From Methylobacteriaceae bacterium (GTDB lineage Bacteria; Pseudomonadota; Alphaproteobacteria; Rhizobiales; Beijerinckiaceae): a DNA stretch of 64,000 bases. Shown here piece by piece: positions 34,872 to 44,101 of the stretch. The stretch is taken from contig JACKJE010000005.1 of assembly GCA_020638135.1 (NCBI GenBank), positions 1-64,000 on the forward strand, in the 5' to 3' direction. Each line of letters opens with the position of its first letter. Within the stretch, counting starts at the first letter, position 1. Below the pieces are notes generated by a model. It ran no database searches. It was not told where the DNA came from and saw only the letters and a program-made list of their open reading frames with translations. The position numbers were made by a program, and so were the translations under genes.

Positions 34872-37616
34872 CTATACCACGTCCGGCGCGTCGCCGCCTG
34901 CCGGCGGTCGCCGGGCGAAGACGAGCTTCTGGTAGAGGAGCCCGATGCCGATCAGCACCAGGCCGAGGCCGATGAAGGACAGAGCCCGCATCAGGCCCTC
35001 AAGCCCCGACATGTCGTAGAGGAAAATCTTGAGCGTCGCGGCGAGCACGAACAGGCCGGAGGCGATGCGCGCGCCCTGCATGCGACGCCAGACGCCATAC
35101 AGCAGGAGCAACGCGCCGAGCGCCAGCCAGACCGCCGAATAGGCCCAGATTTCCACGTCCTCGGCGCCCTGCGATTCGCACATGACCGCTCCATGGAAGA
35201 AGCGGCGCGTCTGCAGGCAGGCGTAGAGGAAGAGCAGCGCCAGCGAGAGAACGCCGGCGGCGTTCACGTACCATTGCGGGCGCGAGCCGCGCGACATGCG
35301 CATCAGCACCGCCGCCAGCACGGCCGGCAGCAGATAGGCGAGCATCAGCGCGTTGAAGAAGGTTCCGCCCTCAACGGCGCGGCATTCGAGGAACGGATTC
35401 TGGACGGCGGCGAGACCCGCCGCCGAAATGGCCAGCGCAATCGCGCCGAATACCATCGAGGCGATGTTGAACACCGGGCTCGCGCGCCTGAGATCGAGGC
35501 GGGTCAGCACGATGGCGAACAGCAGCGCCGAGGTGGCGAACAGGCCCTGCTCGATCAGCGAACTCGTCAGCGCATAGGCGTCGCCGCCGTTGAGCGCGTG
35601 GCGCGTCTCGAAGAAGACGAGCAGGCCGGAGAACAGGATCGTCAGCGATTGCGCGACGCGCACGGGCAGGTCTTCGCCGCCGGCGAGCCGCATTTGGCGC
35701 GCGGCAAGGCCGAAGGCGAGCGCCGGCACGCCATAGCCAAACAGGAGCCAGTTGAGGATCGGCGTCGTCCCCAGCGCCTCGCCGACGATGCGCGGCTCCC
35801 AGGCGAGGCGGCCGAGCACGACGAAGCCCATGGCGGCGACCGCGTAGCGCAGCGCCGCGAGGTCGAGCCGGGTCGCGACATAGGCCGCCGCCAGCGCCGC
35901 GACAGACAGCGCCACCGTCAGCACGCCCTTGTCGAAGACGAAGACGAAGCCGAGGGCGAGCGCGGCCAGCGCGGCGGTCGCAAAGGCGCCGAGCGCGATC
36001 TTGGTCGCGGGGTCGGCGTCCGGCCCGTCGCCGCGACGGAAATACTGGGCGAGGACGACAAAGACCGCCGCCAGCCCGCCGGCGAGCAAGGCGAAGGGCG
36101 GGCTCGCCTCGCTGCGCGCGAGCCGCAGGTAGACGATGGCAAGGATCGCGAGCGGCGCGACGGCCGCCGCTCCCGCATAGCAGCCGGAGAGAACCATCGG
36201 CAGGCGCGGCGCGGTCGCCAGTTTTCGCGCGCTGAAGCCGGCGACTACGACCGCCGAAACGGCCGCGAAGGCGGTGAACAGGCCCGACAGCAACGGCTCG
36301 TGCAGCGTCGCGACGGTCGAGAGATGGATCGGCTTCAGGCTGTCGCCGGTCCATATCCAGAGGATGGCGGCGGCGAGCGCGCCGGCGACCGGCGTGACGG
36401 CTGCGGCCGGCGGCGCCGTCGCGCCGATCGCCGCGAGTCCGGCGACCAATATGCCGAGCATGATGACCGGCGTCGTCGAAAGCGCGCCAGTTTCGAAGCC
36501 GTGGAACGCGACGACGAAGCCAACCACGCCGAATGCGCCGAGTATGACGCTGGCGACGGGATCGAAGACAGCCTCCTCGTCCGATGTCGCGAGATGCGGC
36601 AGAAACGCGAGGAAGGTCGCCGCCAACGCGGCCGACACGATCGTCTGCACCAGCGCGGCGTGGAAGAAATTGGTCGAGCCCTGCGCCGCCATGACCAGCG
36701 CCCACAGGCCTGCGCCGACGGCGGCGGCCGCCGCCAGCCACAGCCAGCGCCGGATGCGCGACAGCGCATAGGCCGCCCCGGTCGCGGCGGCCAGATAGAG
36801 CACGACCGGCCAGGGATTGGGCTGCGCCGAGGACACGAGCAGGGGCGCGGCGAAGGCGCCGACGAGGCCGAGGCCGGCGAGCGCGGGGCCATGCAACGCG
36901 GCGGCGAAAATGGCGGCGACCGCGATGACGCCGAGCGCCACAAAGGCGGGCGCCGGGCCGATGAAGCCGTAGAGGCCGTGGGCGGCGTAGATCGCGCCGA
37001 ACAGCGCGACCGTGCCGGCGGCAGTCAGCACAGCGGGAATTTGCGAGGGCGTTCCCGCCTTTTCGCGGCGGCGCAGGACCTCGCCGGCGGCGGCGAGCAG
37101 CGCGCCGAAGATCAGGCCGAGCACGGTGCGCGCGCCGGGGCCGAAATAGCCCTGTTCGATCGAATAGCGCACGAGCAGCAGGCCGCCGAGCGCGAGCGCG
37201 ACGCCGCCGACCCAGACGGTCCAGCTGGCGCCGAGGCGCTCCTCGAGGCTCCGCGCGGGCGCGGCCGCCACTTGATCGGCTGCGTTTTCGTTGGCGCTGG
37301 CGGGCGCGCCCGGCCAGCTGAAGCCATCCCATGCCGAAGCGGGTCCGGGCGCGGCTTCCGTCGGCGGGACGGGCGGAGGGGTCGGAACAGGGGAAGGCTC
37401 GACCGATGGGGCCTGTTCCTCGGCGGCGACGGGCGGCTCGGGCGCGGCGCCCGGGAGAGGCGGCGCGACCCGCGCCGCGCCGATGGGGCGCGCCTCCAGT
37501 TCGGCAATGCGTCGCTCGGCGGCGGCGAGCCGCTCGCGCGATTTCAAAGCCATGAAAAAGGCGACTGGTCCGGAAACCGCGATCAACAATCCGGCGAGCG
37601 TCAGCAGCGCGATCAT
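34872..37616 (-). CDS. DUF2339 polytopic membrane protein
   Basis: 914 aa. The N-terminus has one membrane segment (MIALLTLAGLLIAVSGPVAF), a short coiled coil (ERLAAAERRIAELEARP), a Pro/Ala/Glu-rich linker to ~residue 125, and the family mark RLGASWTVWVGGVALALGG. About two dozen further membrane helices follow. DUF2339 proteins are large predicted inner-membrane proteins of unknown function. The start at 37616 is the first Met of a good signal-anchor. Transcribed as a single gene. Confidence 0.88.
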   Translation of the reverse strand: MIALLTLAGLLIAVSGPVAFFMALKSRERLAAAERRIAELEARPIGAARVAPPLPGAAPEPPVAAEEQAPSVEPSPVPTPPPVPPTEAAPGPASAWDGFSWPGAPASANENAADQVAAAPARSLEERLGASWTVWVGGVALALGGLLLVRYSIEQGYFGPGARTVLGLIFGALLAAAGEVLRRREKAGTPSQIPAVLTAAGTVALFGAIYAAHGLYGFIGPAPAFVALGVIAVAAIFAAALHGPALAGLGLVGAFAAPLLVSSAQPNPWPVVLYLAAATGAAYALSRIRRWLWLAAAAAVGAGLWALVMAAQGSTNFFHAALVQTIVSAALAATFLAFLPHLATSDEEAVFDPVASVILGAFGVVGFVVAFHGFETGALSTTPVIMLGILVAGLAAIGATAPPAAAVTPVAGALAAAILWIWTGDSLKPIHLSTVATLHEPLLSGLFTAFAAVSAVVVAGFSARKLATAPRLPMVLSGCYAGAAAVAPLAILAIVYLRLARSEASPPFALLAGGLAAVFVVLAQYFRRGDGPDADPATKIALGAFATAALAALALGFVFVFDKGVLTVALSVAALAAAYVATRLDLAALRYAVAAMGFVVLGRLAWEPRIVGEALGTTPILNWLLFGYGVPALAFGLAARQMRLAGGEDLPVRVAQSLTILFSGLLVFFETRHALNGGDAYALTSSLIEQGLFATSALLFAIVLTRLDLRRASPVFNIASMVFGAIALAISAAGLAAVQNPFLECRAVEGGTFFNALMLAYLLPAVLAAVLMRMSRGSRPQWYVNAAGVLSLALLFLYACLQTRRFFHGAVMCESQGAEDVEIWAYSAVWLALGALLLLYGVWRRMQGARIASGLFVLAATLKIFLYDMSGLEGLMRALSFIGLGLVLIGIGLLYQKLVFARRPPAGGDAPDVV

Positions 37617-37729
37617 GTTTCCCCCTCAGCCCGACAACAGCCAAGGCCGAGTCGTGGGCCGGCGCAAGATGAACCGGTCAAGAATGCCTGCAAGTATGAA
37701 ATCACACGCGAAGAAACAGCGCCCGACGC

Positions 37730-38239
37730 TCACAGGCGCAGCGCAAAGGGCACGCCCTCGAAACAATCCTCGCCGCGGCCGATCGCCCGGATCGCGGCCA
37801 CCATGCGGCCGCCGCGGCCGAGCCGCTCGTCTGCGATCGCGACGAAACGCGGATTGGGCGTGGCGGTCGGCGAGGCCGCACGGATCGTCGCTGCGATCTC
37901 GTCTTCTGCGCGCCGCTCGTTCAGGGCGCAGGCGGTGACGAAGGCCGCAGCGGTGGAGCGCGAGACGCCGGCCCAGCAATGGATGAGCAGGGGTTCGCGC
38001 CGGTCCCAGGCCCGCACGAAGGACAAGAGCGTCTCGACATGGGCCACATCGGGCGCGACCAGCCCCTGCACGGGATGGGCGATGTCGGACATGCCGATGA
38101 AGAGATGTCGCTCCGGCGCGATGCAGGCGGGACGCTCGACCGGCGTGCCGATATTGATGAGCGTGACCATGGAGCGCGCGCCGCTCGCGCTGGCGATCTC
38201 GTCGATGCGGGCCAGCGAACAGACGTGTACGCGCGGCAT
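37730..38239 (-). CDS. Tyrosine phosphatase-like protein
   Basis: 169 aa. The P-loop HCWAGVSRSTA (residues ~88-98) is the H-C-x5-R-S signature of cysteine-dependent protein tyrosine phosphatases. A general-acid Asp may lie in FIGMSDIAHP. It is the last gene of an overlapping operon: its ATG shares a base with the stop of the HD hydrolase. The family is common in Hyphomicrobiales next to the same HD gene; the substrate is unknown. Confidence 0.85.
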   Translation of the reverse strand: MPRVHVCSLARIDEIASASGARSMVTLINIGTPVERPACIAPERHLFIGMSDIAHPVQGLVAPDVAHVETLLSFVRAWDRREPLLIHCWAGVSRSTAAAFVTACALNERRAEDEIAATIRAASPTATPNPRFVAIADERLGRGGRMVAAIRAIGRGEDCFEGVPFALRL

Positions 38240-38844
38240 CAGCGCTCCCCTTCGATGGCGCGGAAGCGATCGAGGAATCGCTGCTCCGCGTCTGCCGAGG
38301 ATATTGGCGCAAGAAACGTCTCGAGGCCACGCGGCCGGAATTCCGGCTGGCCGAAGAAAGTTCGGGCTTCTGCGAGATCGAAACCGGCGAGCGCGGTCGC
38401 CTCGAAAAAGGCCGCCGCGCGATCCGCCTTCTTCACGAACCGTGCGAGACCAGCGGAGGGTTTCGCGGGCAGGCCGAAGCGAAGCATGATGGCGGCGAGA
38501 ATGCGATGCTCGACATCCTTGTAACTGTCGCCGATCACGGCCTTGAACGGCGAGATCATGTCGCCGACGACATATTCGGGCGCGTCGTGCAGCAGCGCAA
38601 ACATCGCCCCGCCGGCGCCGATGCCGATGTCCTGCTGCGAGGCAATGTGCTCGACCAGCAGCGAATGCTGCGCGACGGAAAAAATGTGTGGGCCGGTCGT
38701 CTGGCCGTTCCAGCGCGCGACGCGCGCAAGGCCATGCGCGATGTCTTCAATCTCGACGTCGAGCGGCGAGGGGTCGAGCAGGTCAAGGCGGCGACCCGAC
38801 AACATGCGCTGCCAGGCGCGCGGCGGCTTTGCGATGCGGCTCAT
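38239..38844 (-). CDS. HD-domain hydrolase (YfbR-like)
   Basis: 201 aa from ATG 38844, which overlaps the tag stop (ATGA). HD-fold metal ligands are visible: His in SVAQHSLLVEHI, the HD pair in FALLHDAPEYVVGD, and Asp in FVKKADRAAAFFEA. This matches YfbR-type 5'-deoxynucleotidases or phosphohydrolases. It is placed between tag and the tyrosine phosphatase in one operon. Confidence 0.88.
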   Translation of the reverse strand: MSRIAKPPRAWQRMLSGRRLDLLDPSPLDVEIEDIAHGLARVARWNGQTTGPHIFSVAQHSLLVEHIASQQDIGIGAGGAMFALLHDAPEYVVGDMISPFKAVIGDSYKDVEHRILAAIMLRFGLPAKPSAGLARFVKKADRAAAFFEATALAGFDLAEARTFFGQPEFRPRGLETFLAPISSADAEQRFLDRFRAIEGER

Positions 38845-39464
38845 TTCTTCAACGCGAGCGCCGCGCATTTGGCGTGGCAATGGCAGCCGACGAGATGGTC
38901 GTTGACCATGCCTGTCGCCTGCATGAAGGCGTAGACGATGGTGGGGCCGCAGAACTTGAAGCCGGCGTCCTTCAGCGCTTTCGACATCTTTCTCGAGGTC
39001 TCCGTCTCGGCCTGGATGTCGTTGAGGTCGCGCAATCTGTTCTGCACGGGCTTTCCATCGACGAATTTCCAGAGGAATTTCGAGAAGCCTTCCTTCTCCT
39101 CGATCGCCAGATAGGCGCGCGCGGACAGAACCGAGCCCTCGATCTTCTGACGATTGCGGATGATGCCCTCGTTGGCCATCAGCTTTTCGAGTTTCGCCGG
39201 CGTGTAGCGCGCAATTTTCTTCGGCTCGAAACCATCGAAGGCTTTGCGGAAATTATCGCGCTTGCGCAGGATGGTGATCCAGGACAGGCCCGCCTGAAAG
39301 CCATCGAGCAGGAGCTTTTCGAACAGCGCGCGCGAATCGTACTCCGGCACGCCCCATTCGTTGTCGTGATAGGCGACGTAGAGCGGGTCGACGCCCGGCC
39401 AGCCGCAGCGGGCAAGGCCGTCGTCATGCATCACAGCGGGGCGCGGCTCGGGATTCTTGGCCAT
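38841..39464 (-). CDS. tag: DNA-3-methyladenine glycosylase I
   Basis: 207 aa. ACGAGG precedes ATG 39464. Tag removes 3-methyladenine from DNA in base-excision repair. Diagnostic stretches: RCGWPGVDPLYVAYHDNEWG, LFEKLLLDGFQAGLSWITIL, RKRDNFRKAF, NEGIIRNRQKIEG and GCHCHAKC, the last with the zinc-binding His/Cys cluster at the C-terminus together with the N-terminal Cys. It is second in the ygfZ-tag-HD-phosphatase operon. Confidence 0.96.
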   Translation of the reverse strand: MAKNPEPRPAVMHDDGLARCGWPGVDPLYVAYHDNEWGVPEYDSRALFEKLLLDGFQAGLSWITILRKRDNFRKAFDGFEPKKIARYTPAKLEKLMANEGIIRNRQKIEGSVLSARAYLAIEEKEGFSKFLWKFVDGKPVQNRLRDLNDIQAETETSRKMSKALKDAGFKFCGPTIVYAFMQATGMVNDHLVGCHCHAKCAALALKK

Positions 39465-39567
39465 GCCTCGTGAATAGCGAAATGCGGCGAATCGCGAAAG
39501 TGGATCGCCGATGGACCGCGCGCGCCAAGGCTCGCTGAAATCGTAGCTGCTCGATTCAATGCGAGCC

Positions 39568-40398
39568 TTAGGGCTCGCGATCCAAGACGCTGACCTGTGC
39601 TGCGCCGGCGGCAAGCGGCGCGCCCTTGGCCTCTTCCAGCCGGTCGAGCCGGACGGTCGCGAGGCCGTGGCTCCCCTGCGCGCCGCCGAGCACGCCGATG
39701 GCGATTTCGCCGGCGCGGATTTCGGCGCCCGGCGCGGCCGAGCCGTCGATTTCCACCCGCAGCACGCGCTTGCGCACGAGGCCGCGGTGCTGCATGCGCG
39801 AGACAACCTCCTGCCCGACATAACACCCCTTGTCGAAGGCGACGCCGTGCAGCAGGTCCATGTTGACCTCGTGCGGAAAGGCGTCGCCATAGGCGAAGTC
39901 GAGCCCGCCCGAAGGCACGCCGCAGGCGATGCGATGGGTTTCGTATTTTTCACGAGGATCGGTCGCGATCGCGCGGGCGGCGGCAAGGGGCAGGATCGCG
40001 CGCCTGCCGAGTTCTTGCGCGCGCGGATCGGCGAGGACGGTCGCGCCAGCCGGCGGCTGCGCGTCGCCGAACAGCGCGACGACGGCGAGCGCTTCGTCGC
40101 CCTTCGCCTCGGCCGAGAGATCGACAAGTTCGACCTTGGCGCGCAGGCGATAAAAAGTCAGGCGCTTCAGCAGCTCGGCGGTCTTGTCACGCGACGTGTC
40201 GAGCAGGAAGCGTTCGCCGTCCTGCGCGATCAGGAAATCGAACAGGATCTTGCCCTGCGGCGTCAGCAGCGCGCCGAAGCCCGGCGCGCCCGGCGCCACT
40301 TTCATCATGTCGCAGGTGACGAGGCCTTGCAGGAAATGGCGGGCATCGGCGCCGGAAACGGAGAGAACAGCGCGGTCGGCGAGAAGAACGGCGGGCAT
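39568..40398 (-). CDS. ygfZ: YgfZ/GcvT-domain folate-binding Fe-S maintenance protein
   Basis: 276 aa from ATG 40398. The signature KGCYVGQEVVSRMQHRG (residues ~188-204) is diagnostic for YgfZ, which uses tetrahydrofolate in repair and assembly of some Fe-S clusters. The N-terminal VLSVSGADARHFLQGLVTCD is the GcvT-like folate domain. It leads an operon with tag 103 bases downstream and is divergent from pyrC. Confidence 0.93.
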   Translation of the reverse strand: MPAVLLADRAVLSVSGADARHFLQGLVTCDMMKVAPGAPGFGALLTPQGKILFDFLIAQDGERFLLDTSRDKTAELLKRLTFYRLRAKVELVDLSAEAKGDEALAVVALFGDAQPPAGATVLADPRAQELGRRAILPLAAARAIATDPREKYETHRIACGVPSGGLDFAYGDAFPHEVNMDLLHGVAFDKGCYVGQEVVSRMQHRGLVRKRVLRVEIDGSAAPGAEIRAGEIAIGVLGGAQGSHGLATVRLDRLEEAKGAPLAAGAAQVSVLDREP

Positions 40399-40465
40399 CG
40401 GACAATCCTGTTGGGTCAAGGCAAATTGTGTCGGAACGAGGCCAAGTCAAGCCGGGAAGGCCTGG

Positions 40466-40499
40466 CTCCGGCCGGCTTGTTGCAAGAGGCCGGCCGGAG
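40466..40499. repeat. GC-rich hairpin in the ygfZ-pyrC divergent region
   Basis: CTCCGGCCGGC (40466-40476) and GCCGGCCGGAG (40489-40499) form an 11-bp perfect stem, 70 bases before the pyrC start. A further GGCCGGC follows. It may be a dispersed repeat or a structured 5' leader; there is no obvious attenuator open frame. Confidence 0.6.
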
Positions 40500-40568
40500 G
40501 CCGGCGTTCCCCGCTGTTTCGCGAAGCCGCCTGTTGGTCTAAACCCGGATCAACCCAAGGACCGATCG

Positions 40569-41894
40569 ATGACCCAGACTTACGACCTCATTCTCTCCGG
40601 CGGCGAACTCGTCAACCAGGACGGACGGGGCCAGCGCGACATCGGCGTGATCGGCGACACGATCGCAGCCATCGGCGATCTTTCGCGGGCGTCGGCCGGT
40701 GAAAGGATCGACTGTCGCGGGTTGACGATCCTGCCCGGCGTGATCGACACGCAGGTGCATTTCCGCGAACCCGGACCGACGCACAAGGAAGACCTCGAAA
40801 CCGGCTCGCGCGGCGCCGTGCTCGGCGGCGTGACCGCCGTGTTCGAAATGCCCAACACCAATCCGCTGACGACGGGCGAAACCGAACTCGCCGACAAGGT
40901 TTCGCGCGCGACGAACAGGATGCATTGCGACTTCGCCTTCTGGGTCGGCGGGACGCATGAGAATGTCGCCGACATCCCACATCTCGAGCGCCTGCCGGGC
41001 GCGGCCGGCGTCAAGGTTTTCATGGGGTCTTCGACCGGTTCGCTGCTGGTCGAGGACGATCAAGGCGTATCGCGCATCCTCGGCGCCACGCGGCGGCGCG
41101 CGGCCTTCCACTCGGAAGACGAATACCGCCTCAACGAACGCAAGCCGCTGCGTGTGAAAGGCGACCCCAATTCGCATCACGTCTGGCGCGACGTGACAGC
41201 GGCGCTGCAATGCACGCAACGTCTGGTGCGGATCGCGCGCGAACAGCGCGCCATCATCCATGTGCTGCATGTCTCGACCGGCGAGGAGATCGAGTTCCTG
41301 GCCGCGCACAAGGACGTCGCCTCCGTCGAGGTGACGCCGCATCACCTCACGCTGTCCTCCGACGATTATGCGCGGCTCGGCACGAAACTGCAGATGAACC
41401 CGCCGGTGCGCGAGGCCTTCCATCGCGACCGCATCTGGCGTGGGCTTGCGGAAGGCGTCGCCGATATCCTGGGCTCCGACCATGCGCCGCATACGCTGGA
41501 GGAAAAGGCCAAGCCCTATCCCGAGAGCCCGTCCGGCATGACGGGCGTGCAGACGCTCGTGCCGGTCATGCTCGATCACGTCGCCGCAGGCCGGCTGACG
41601 CTCGAACGTTTCGTCGACCTGTCGAGCGCAGGGCCGGCGCGGCTGTTCGGCATTGCGCGCAAGGGGCGCGTCGCCGTCGGCTATGACGCCGATTTCACAG
41701 TGGTCGACTTGAAGCGCAGGGAGACGATCACCGATGACTGGATTGCCTCGCGCGCGGGCTGGACGCCCTATCACGGCAGGCAGGTGACCGGCTGGCCGGT
41801 CGGAACTTTCGTGCGCGGCGCGAAGGTGATGTGGCAGGGCGAGCTGACGGCGCCCGCGCGCGGCGCGGCGGTGCGATTCCACGCCGCGCTCTGA
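40569..41894 (+). CDS. pyrC: Dihydroorotase
   Basis: 441 aa. It cyclises carbamoyl-aspartate to dihydroorotate in pyrimidine synthesis. Metal ligands are seen in LPGVIDTQVHFREPG (H-x-H-like; the first His is replaced by Gln in TQVH), Asp/His in RAAFHSEDEY, HVLHVSTGEE, EVTPHHL, and ILGSDHAPH with its catalytic Asp. The overall pattern is that of class I dihydroorotases; allantoinase or hydantoinase cannot be excluded from motifs alone. The gene pairs with benE downstream. Confidence 0.85.
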   Translation: MTQTYDLILSGGELVNQDGRGQRDIGVIGDTIAAIGDLSRASAGERIDCRGLTILPGVIDTQVHFREPGPTHKEDLETGSRGAVLGGVTAVFEMPNTNPLTTGETELADKVSRATNRMHCDFAFWVGGTHENVADIPHLERLPGAAGVKVFMGSSTGSLLVEDDQGVSRILGATRRRAAFHSEDEYRLNERKPLRVKGDPNSHHVWRDVTAALQCTQRLVRIAREQRAIIHVLHVSTGEEIEFLAAHKDVASVEVTPHHLTLSSDDYARLGTKLQMNPPVREAFHRDRIWRGLAEGVADILGSDHAPHTLEEKAKPYPESPSGMTGVQTLVPVMLDHVAAGRLTLERFVDLSSAGPARLFGIARKGRVAVGYDADFTVVDLKRRETITDDWIASRAGWTPYHGRQVTGWPVGTFVRGAKVMWQGELTAPARGAAVRFHAAL

Positions 41895-41936
41895 GCAGCG
41901 CTGGCGCGAAGCCGCGGCATCGGCCAGAATGCGCCG

Positions 41937-43157
41937 ATGTCGTCCGCCGCCGATCCCGCCCTCGAACCTCTCACGCTGTCGCAGGTCCTGCGCGACCTCG
42001 GCCCGCTGCAATTCGTCAACGGGCTCATCGGTTTCATCTTCGCCGCGACCGGGCCGGTCGCGATCGTGCTGTCGGTCGCCACCAATGCGCATCTCAGCGA
42101 CGCGCAGATCGCGTCGTGGATTTTCGCCTGCTTCTTCATCAATGGCGCGCTGACGCTGTTCATGACCTGGCGCTATCGCCAGCCGCTCTGCTTCTTCTGG
42201 ACGATTCCCGGCACGGTGCTCGCGGGCCAGGGGCTCGCGCATCTGAGCTTCGCGCAAGTGATCGGCTGCTATTACGCGTCGAGCCTGCTGATCCTGATCG
42301 TCGGCGTCACCGGCCTCGCCAAACGTGCGCTCGAATGGATCCCCATGCCGATCGTCATGGGCATGGTCGCCGGCGTCTTCCTGCGCTTCGGGCTCGATAT
42401 CGTGCGCGCGCTCAGCGGCTATCCGCTGCTCGGCTGGGCGATGCTGATCGCGTTCTTCGCCCTGTCGGCGAACGAGCGCATCGCCCGCATGATGCCGCCA
42501 ATCCTCGGCGCGCTGATCGTCGGCGCGATCGTTCTGATCGCCGCGCCGCGCGGCGCGGGAGAAACGCTGAGCGGGTTCGCGCTCGTCAAACCGCAGATCG
42601 CGGCGGCCGCCTTCTCGTGGCAGGCGATGATCGAACTCGTCGTGCCGCTCGCGATTACCGTGCTCGTGGTGCAGAACGCGCAGGGGTTCGCGATCCTGCA
42701 GGCGGCCGGCCACAAGCCTCCGGCCAATGCCGTGACGATCGCCTGCGGAATCGGCGGCGTTCTCAGCGCGGCGGTGGGCGCGGTCGGCACATGCCTGACA
42801 GGACCGACCAACGGCATCGTCACGTCATCAGGCGAACGCCATCGTCACTATGCCGCAGCGCTGTCGACGGGCGCTCTCGCCATTGTCTTCGGCCTGTTCT
42901 CGCCGACGTTTACGCATCTCATGCTGTCGACGCCGAAGGAATTCATCATGATGCTCGGCGGGCTCGCGATGCTGCGCGTGCTGCAGGGCGCCTTCGTGTC
43001 ATCGTTCAAGGGGCCGTACGCCTTCGGCGCGCTGGCGAGCCTCTTGGTGACGATCGCCGACATTCCGCTGTTCGGCATTGGCGCGGCCTTCTGGGGGCTG
43101 GTCGCCGGCGCAATCGTCTCGCGCATTCTCGAGCGCGAGCATTATGCGAAGGGCTGA
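41937..43157 (+). CDS. benE: BenE/YdcO family transporter
   Basis: 406 aa with about twelve membrane segments. The opening LGPLQFVNGLIGFIFAATGP and the WTIPGTVLAGQGLA, AVGTCLTGPTNGIV and GAAFWGLVAGAIVSRIL stretches match the benzoate:H+ symporter (BenE) family. The substrate is not proven and need not be benzoate; no benABCD genes are present. It lies 42 bases after pyrC in the same direction, so it may be co-transcribed. Confidence 0.85.
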   Translation: MSSAADPALEPLTLSQVLRDLGPLQFVNGLIGFIFAATGPVAIVLSVATNAHLSDAQIASWIFACFFINGALTLFMTWRYRQPLCFFWTIPGTVLAGQGLAHLSFAQVIGCYYASSLLILIVGVTGLAKRALEWIPMPIVMGMVAGVFLRFGLDIVRALSGYPLLGWAMLIAFFALSANERIARMMPPILGALIVGAIVLIAAPRGAGETLSGFALVKPQIAAAAFSWQAMIELVVPLAITVLVVQNAQGFAILQAAGHKPPANAVTIACGIGGVLSAAVGAVGTCLTGPTNGIVTSSGERHRHYAAALSTGALAIVFGLFSPTFTHLMLSTPKEFIMMLGGLAMLRVLQGAFVSSFKGPYAFGALASLLVTIADIPLFGIGAAFWGLVAGAIVSRILEREHYAKG

Positions 43158-43163
43158 CGCGCC

Positions 43164-43676
43164 CTATTCCGGGTCTGCCGACCAGAAATAATGCCAGACG
43201 CCATCGGCCGCGATGCCGATACGCATCGGCGGCGGACGACCGGCCTTGTCGGCGCGGCCGAGATCGGCGAAGCGCACGCAGGCGAGCATGAGCTGGCGTT
43301 CGTCCGGCGTCGGATCGACAGGGGGCTTCAGCGCGAAGGCCGGCCAGACGAACATCTTCGTGTTGCCGCGCGTCTCGATCACATAGGCCTGCCGCAGCAC
43401 GTTGCGCAGCAGCGTGAGAATTTCCTCGCCCTTGCCGTCGAAGGACAGAGCCTTCAACCGCTCGATCGGATCTTCGCCTGGCGCACGCTTTACGCCGCGC
43501 TCGAACAGCGGGCGCACCTCGTTCCAGTCGATGGGGATGCGCAGGGCCTCGATGTCGCGCGTCGCGCAGGCCTGCAGGATTTTCTGGCGGATGGCGGCGA
43601 CCGCGCGCGGGAGGACGGACGCGTCCGTCATCGGCTCGGAGAGCGCTGGTCTTGGCGCGGGTTTCTGATTGGCCAT
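43164..43676 (-). CDS. Conserved hypothetical protein
   Basis: 170 aa, soluble, no signal peptide. Features: VLPRAVAAIRQKILQACATR, DIEALRIPIDWNEVRPLFER and a C-terminal GIAADGVWHYFWSADPE. The closing pattern (aromatic-rich, 'ADGVWHYF') recurs in hypothetical alphaproteobacterial proteins I cannot name. It is convergent with benE. Confidence 0.65.
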   Translation of the reverse strand: MANQKPAPRPALSEPMTDASVLPRAVAAIRQKILQACATRDIEALRIPIDWNEVRPLFERGVKRAPGEDPIERLKALSFDGKGEEILTLLRNVLRQAYVIETRGNTKMFVWPAFALKPPVDPTPDERQLMLACVRFADLGRADKAGRPPPMRIGIAADGVWHYFWSADPE

Positions 43677-43743
43677 TGCGACTTGTTCTTAGATCAATCG
43701 CGCGGCTTTTTTGGCGCTGGTCGTTCCGGTCGGGCGCAGCGAA

Positions 43744-44004
43744 CTAATGACGCGCGCCGATCGTGAAATCGCCGCGGCGGACGCGCTCGGGCAGTTTCGC
43801 GGTGAAGCTCGCCACCGCGTCCTCGCCGTAACGCGCGACGAGTTCCTGCAGGCCCGCCGTGATCGCGGCGTCGGCGAAGGATTCCATGTCGAGACCGGCC
43901 ATCAGCGCCTCGACGAAGGCGTCGTTGACATAGACGAGCGCGGCGCGACGGTCTTCGGTCGCGATGTCGAGATCGAGCTGGCTGGCGGAGGGAAACGACG
44001 TCAT
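43744..44004 (-). CDS. Conserved hypothetical protein
   Basis: 86 aa from ATG 44004 (MTSFPSASQLDLDIATEDRR). Two helices (VNDAFVEALMAGLDMESFAD, AAITAGLQELVARYGEDAVA) and a basic tail suggest a small soluble protein. It is unrecognised. The in-frame extension upstream overlaps noncoding sequence and is not used. Confidence 0.6.
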   Translation of the reverse strand: MTSFPSASQLDLDIATEDRRAALVYVNDAFVEALMAGLDMESFADAAITAGLQELVARYGEDAVASFTAKLPERVRRGDFTIGARH

Positions 44005-44057
44005 GGCCGACAACCTATACGGCCGCCGGCCTTCGCGCGATTGAGGTCTTGATGGAA

Positions 44058-44089
44058 GGTTAACGCAGCTTGTCAATTTCGGGTTAACC
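44058..44089. promoter_or_regulatory. GGTTAAC inverted repeat between two minus-strand genes
   Basis: GGTTAAC (44058-44064) and GTTAACC (44083-44089) flank a TTGACA read on the minus strand (44071-44076). A weak -10 (ATCAAG) stands 17 bases on, which could drive the 86-aa gene. The TTAA spacing does not fit a CtrA box. Confidence 0.35.
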
Positions 44090-44101
44090 GCGTTTAGGAA
44101 T

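Noticed and set aside
35193..38489. A 1098-codon plus-strand frame opposite the DUF2339 gene
   Set aside because: Repetitive Arg/Gln/Glu/Gly content typical of an antisense frame. The minus strand encodes a coherent polytopic membrane protein.
41937..43157. Benzoate degradation locus
   Set aside because: Only the BenE-like transporter is present. No ring-hydroxylating or catechol genes occur, and it adjoins pyrC.
44058..44089. CtrA binding site (TTAA-N7-TTAA)
   Set aside because: The two TTAA units are too far apart and lie in an inverted repeat arrangement.
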